From: an uncultured Caryophanales bacterium
GTDB taxonomy: Bacteria; Bacillota_I; Bacilli_A; Izemoplasmatales; Hujiaoplasmataceae
DNA length: 10,400 nucleotides
Reading direction: 5' to 3'
Assembly: GCA_937958685.1 (NCBI GenBank)
Contig: CALGNF010000137.1
Coordinates: 1 to 10,400, forward strand
Shown here: positions 8,098 to 10,400 of the stretch, one piece after another
How positions within the stretch are numbered: position 1 is the stretch's first letter
Layout of the letters: every line of letters starts with the position of its first letter
The notes under the pieces: generated by a model
Database searches by the model: none
What the model was told of the DNA's origin: nothing
What the model saw: only the letters and a program-made list of their open reading frames with translations
Made by a program: the position numbers and the translations under genes

Positions 8098-9137
8098 CGG
8101 TGTTCCTTCTTCATCACATGGATGTTTTGCGGGTCGACCGCAAGTCCGACACGGTCGCCGATTTCGCGGTATTTAGTGGTATGGATCGTGTATTCCCGGC
8201 CCGAAACCAGCACATTGATCTCGTAATGGACACCTTTGAAGGTCAGGGAATCGACGACGCCGACGATTTTCGCCTTCGACGGCGGTGCGAAATCGAAGTC
8301 CTCGGGACGGATGACGACATCGACCGGTTCATTTTCCGCGAAGCCCTTGTCGACGCAGGCAAATTTCTTGCCGCAGAACTCGACGGTGTAGTCCTCATGC
8401 ATGATGCCGTCGAAGATGTTCGATTCGCCGATGAAATTGGCCACGAAGCGGTTTTTGGGTTCGTTGTAGATGTCTTCGGGGGTGCCAATCTGCAGGATCT
8501 CCCCCTCGTTCATGATCACAATCGTATCGGACATCGTCAAGGCTTCTTCCTGGTCATGGGTGACATAGACGAAGGTGATCCCCAGGGTTTTCTGCATTTC
8601 CTTGAGCTCGTATTGCATCTCTTGGCGCAGCTTCAGATCCAAAGCCCCGAGCGGCTCGTCGAGCAGCAGCACCTTCGGGCGGTTGACGATCGCCCTGGCG
8701 ATCGCGACACGCTGCTGCTGGCCGCCGGAGAGGGTGGTGATCGAACGCTTCTCGAAGCCCTCGAGCTTGACGAGCTTCAGCGTCGCCTTGACGCGGGCTG
8801 TGATCTCCTCTTTGGCGATTTTCTTCAATTTGAGGCCGAAGGCGACGTTGTCGAAAACGTCAAGATGCGGGAACAAGGCGTATTTTTGAAAACAGGTGTT
8901 GATCAGCCTCTGGTTGGGCTCGAGGTCGTTGATGACCTTTCCGTCAAAGACGATTTCGCCGGCATCAGGCGTCTCGAAACCGCCGATCAGCCGCAGGCAG
9001 GTCGTCTTACCGCAACCGGAGGGGCCGAGGAGAGTGATGAACTCGTTTTCGTTGATGTAGAAATTGAAGTCGTCAAGGACGGTCAGGTCGCCGAAGCGTT
9101 TGGTGATGTGTCGCAACTCGATAAGTTTTTTGCTCAT
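8094..9137 (-). CDS. potA: Polyamine ABC transporter ATP-binding protein PotA
   Basis: PotA is the cytoplasmic ATPase that drives polyamine import through PotBC. From ATG 9137 it has 347 residues. Visible features: Walker A GPSGCGKT (38-45), Q-loop [10 protein letters not shown] (82-91), signature LSGGQ (136-140), Walker B VLLLDE (156-161), D-loop GALD, H-loop His194 (VTHDQ), and a C-terminal TOBE-type domain from about 240 to the end ([10 protein letters not shown], then a beta-rich stretch). An ATG at 9143 adds two residues, but AAGGA (9151-9147) is only 3 nt from it and 9 nt from ATG 9137, so the latter is preferred. First gene of potABCD, behind the promoter at 9311-9284. Close CysA/MalK-type ATPases look similar; the neighbours settle the substrate class. 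Confidence 0.95.
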   Translation of the reverse strand: MSKKLIELRHITKRFGDLTVLDDFNFYINENEFITLLGPSGCGKTTCLRLIGGFETPDAGEIVFDGKVINDLEPNQRLINTCFQKYALFPHLDVFDNVAFGLKLKKIAKEEITARVKATLKLVKLEGFEKRSITTLSGGQQQRVAIARAIVNRPKVLLLDEPLGALDLKLRQEMQYELKEMQKTLGITFVYVTHDQEEALTMSDTIVIMNEGEILQIGTPEDIYNEPKNRFVANFIGESNIFDGIMHEDYTVEFCGKKFACVDKGFAENEPVDVVIRPEDFDFAPPSKAKIVGVVDSLTFKGVHYEINVLVSGREYTIHTTKYREIGDRVGLAVDPQNIHVMKKEHR

Positions 9138-9146
9138 TGGCATCCG

Positions 9147-9151
9147 TCCTT
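9147..9151 (-). promoter_or_regulatory. Ribosome binding site of potA
   Basis: AAGGA on the minus strand sits 9 nt before ATG 9137 and only 3 nt before ATG 9143. The spacing favours the downstream ATG as the potA start. Confidence 0.65.
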
Positions 9152-9224
9152 GAAAGATCAGTTATTTGGCGTTTAACGAAACTATACACCTAAAATAAGA
9201 AATGCGCATATCTGTCTTGAAAAC

Positions 9225-9253
9225 CGGGGTTAGTATATCTATACTAAACCCCG
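9225..9253 (-). repeat. Imperfect inverted repeat in the potABCD leader
   Basis: The inner part is a palindrome TTAGTATA-TC-TATACTAA (9230-9247); outer arms CGGGG (9225-9229) and CCCCG (9249-9253) pair as well, with a single unpaired A at 9248. On the minus strand this gives a long GC-clamped hairpin followed by GTTTTC. It lies about 25-50 nt downstream of the predicted potA transcription start and about 90 nt upstream of the potA ATG. It could be a repressor operator, a weak terminator for the upstream GH13 gene, or a leader attenuator. The sequence does not decide between these. Confidence 0.75.
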
Positions 9254-9283
9254 TGTTAAATCAAAATAAACAAACGCATTTAT

Positions 9284-9311
9284 ATTATATATAATATCCA
9301 CAATATGTCAA
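9284..9311 (-). promoter_or_regulatory. Sigma70/SigA-type promoter of potABCD
   Basis: On the minus strand, a perfect -35 TTGACA (9311-9306) and a perfect -10 TATAAT (9289-9284) are separated by 16 nt. The expected start is near 9277, leaving a leader of about 140 nt. The -10 lies within a perfect 16-nt AT palindrome (9282-9297), so a TATAAT also reads on the plus strand at 9290-9295, but no -35 partner or plus-strand gene supports that direction. Confidence 0.85.
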
Positions 9312-9341
9312 TAGTTGGACAAGGGAAATCTTCCGTTCGGT

Positions 9342-10355
9342 TCACCCCCTTCGCTCCCGACGGTAGACAATCGCCTCGTAGGGTCTGAGGCTCATTTTCA
9401 TCTTGGGAGCGCGCCTAGCCCGGGGGCGATTGCCCTTAAGGAGCGAGTAGCCATCAAGTTCGATGCCTTCAAGAATCACTTTCGCGCCATGGGAGCGGAA
9501 ATTGCAGAGCACCAGCACGCTGCTTCCTTGCCCTTCGTTGAGAAAGCAAAAATGGCTGTTGTCTTCGGGATGGATGAAGGTCACGGTACCATATCGGATG
9601 TCGGGCTCGCTGATGCGGTAATTGAGCAGCCACCGGTACAGTGAGAGGATCGAGTCCGGCCGGATATCTTGGGCGGCGACATTAAGACGGCGATAGTTGC
9701 CATTCACCCCGATCCAGGGCTTATGGGTGGAGAAACCAGCATATTGTTCGGCTGACCATTGCATCGGTGTCCGGGCGTTGTCGCGGCAACGAGCCTTGAT
9801 GATCGCGAGGGTTTGAGCGGGAGAGAGCCCTCTTGCCACCATGTTCGCATGTTCGGTGAACACTTCGACATCGCGGAACTCTTCCAGACTCCGGAAATCG
9901 ACGTTGGTCATGCCGATTTCCTCTCCTTGATAACAGATAGCCGTCCCCGGAAGGAGATACAAGGCGAAAGCCAGCATTTTGGCTGAAAGCTGATGATACT
10001 TCCGGGAATCGCACCCGTAGTGGCTGACGATGCGTGGTTGGTCGTGATTGTGCCAATAGATGACATTCCAGCCTTTGCCATGAAGAACGGAGAACCAGTA
10101 AGCAAAGCTGTCCTTCACCTGGTTGAGGGCGAGTGGCCCCTGGCTCCATTTGCCGGTAACTCGGGGATCGGCTCCCTTGGTGTCAGCCCAGCAATGGCCG
10201 AATTGGATGAGCATGTTGAACTCACAGGAGGAGAAAGCCGCATACTGGAGCGCTTCCTCGCGGGTTGCGCCGCCGGATTCGCCGATTGTGAGCACATCGC
10301 GAGGCACGAAGATCTCACAGCCGAGTTCACGCAAGTATTCGTGATGTTTCGGTAG
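9342..10355 (-). CDS. GH13 alpha-glucosidase (oligo-1,6-glucosidase type), N-terminus missing
   Basis: 337 residues of a glycoside hydrolase family 13 enzyme, cut at its N-terminus by the contig end; full members are about 550-560 residues, so roughly 220 are missing, including conserved regions I and II with the nucleophile Asp. Visible: region III VLTIGE with the general acid Glu26 of the fragment, region IV YWHNHDQPRIVS with Asp105, then YQGEEIGMTN, RDNARTPMQW, GFSTHKPW and the C-terminal beta domain ending LRPYEAIVYRR. This fits intracellular enzymes that release glucose from isomalto- or malto-oligosaccharides. Trehalose-6-phosphate hydrolase (TreC) shares most motifs and is the main alternative; the QFGHCWAD segment looks more like the oligo-1,6-glucosidase side. 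An apparent start encoding VLFRS at the edge lies wholly in adapter. No clear terminator follows its TGA stop before the pot promoter. Confidence 0.9.
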   Translation of the reverse strand, partial: LPKHHEYLRELGCEIFVPRDVLTIGESGGATREEALQYAAFSSCEFNMLIQFGHCWADTKGADPRVTGKWSQGPLALNQVKDSFAYWFSVLHGKGWNVIYWHNHDQPRIVSHYGCDSRKYHQLSAKMLAFALYLLPGTAICYQGEEIGMTNVDFRSLEEFRDVEVFTEHANMVARGLSPAQTLAIIKARCRDNARTPMQWSAEQYAGFSTHKPWIGVNGNYRRLNVAAQDIRPDSILSLYRWLLNYRISEPDIRYGTVTFIHPEDNSHFCFLNEGQGSSVLVLCNFRSHGAKVILEGIELDGYSLLKGNRPRARRAPKMKMSLRPYEAIVYRRERRG

Positions 10356-10400
10356 AGATCGGAAGAGCACACGTCTGAACTCCAGTCACCGAATACGATC
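10356..10400 (+). other. Illumina TruSeq-type adapter with 8-nt index (artefact)
   Basis: Begins AGATCGGAAGAGCACACGTC; the adapter body is 10356-10389, the index CGAATACG is 10390-10397, and ATC closes the contig. It is the exact reverse complement of 2-46. Not genomic. It supplies a false GTG start for the truncated GH13 gene and a false Met in another frame. Confidence 0.98.

Noticed and set aside
7977..9176. 399-residue open frame on the plus strand opposite potA/potB
   Set aside because: Antisense shadow of well-supported genes; the protein is rich in Asp/Gly/Val without family motifs. Similar plus-strand frames at 812-1576, 1594-2280 and 6836-7849 are rejected for the same reason.
9137..9277. 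Riboswitch in the potA leader
   Set aside because: The 140-nt leader has one strong hairpin, but I recognise no known riboswitch core.
47..10355. Mycoplasma genetic code (TGA as Trp)
   Set aside because: TGA serves as a true stop at several gene ends, including ATGA overlaps, and conserved Trp positions use TGG.
47..10355. CRISPR, tRNA/rRNA, transposase, toxin-antitoxin, defence or biosynthetic cluster
   Set aside because: No regular repeats, RNA-gene signatures or matching protein motifs were seen; coding space is filled by housekeeping and transport genes.
10115..10372. Minus-strand open frame starting MCSSDL at the right edge
   Set aside because: The start is adapter-encoded and it lies out of frame over the GH13 gene.
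1..10400. Terminal inverted repeat of a linear plasmid, phage or transposon
   Set aside because: Both arms are sequencing adapter with index, not biological sequence.

Overview
This is one assembled contig from a short-read, probably metagenomic, library. Both ends carry untrimmed Illumina TruSeq-type adapter with the same index (1-46 and 10356-10400), so the real biological sequence is 47-10355. All genes lie on the minus strand and are tightly packed. Base composition is roughly half G+C by eye. The code is standard: TGA is a real stop (nusB, xseB, all but one pot gene, the GH13 gene) and Trp is TGG. AAGGA/GGGGAG ribosome sites, a consensus TTGACA/TATAAT promoter, a lipoprotein polyamine-binding protein and the order nusB-xseA-xseB-dxs-recN point to a Gram-positive-type bacterium. 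Bacillota or a relative near the Erysipelotrichia/Mollicutes side is my best guess, but this is inference and genus cannot be called.

Layout in the direction of transcription (right to left). (1) 10355-9342: the C-terminal ~60% of a GH13 alpha-glucosidase (oligo-1,6-glucosidase type), cut by the contig end. (2) 9341-9138: an intergenic control region with a near-perfect sigma70-type promoter and, in the transcribed leader, a strong imperfect hairpin/operator-like palindrome. (3) 9137-5376: potA-potB-potC-potD, a complete polyamine ABC importer whose four genes are joined by three 4-nt ATGA overlaps, ended by a rho-independent terminator at 5371-5348. (4) 5330-5302: an extended -10 promoter. 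(5) 5269-47: nusB-xseA-xseB-dxs-recN, a housekeeping operon for antitermination, exonuclease VII, isoprenoid precursor synthesis and double-strand break repair. RecN is cut at its C-terminus by the other contig end.

The two complete functional units are conventional. PotA energises PotB/PotC, which import polyamine delivered by the lipid-anchored PotD. The nusB operon is the usual Gram-positive cluster but lacks ispA, tlyA and argR, which commonly sit beside dxs. I found no CRISPR array, transposon, tRNA, rRNA, toxin-antitoxin or defence system, and nothing that looks like an undescribed multi-gene system. The points most worth a second look are the hairpin in the potABCD leader, the altered active-site motif in Dxs (GICESFA where GIAEQHA is usual), the streamlined dxs neighbourhood, and the adapter ends, which create chimeric proteins.
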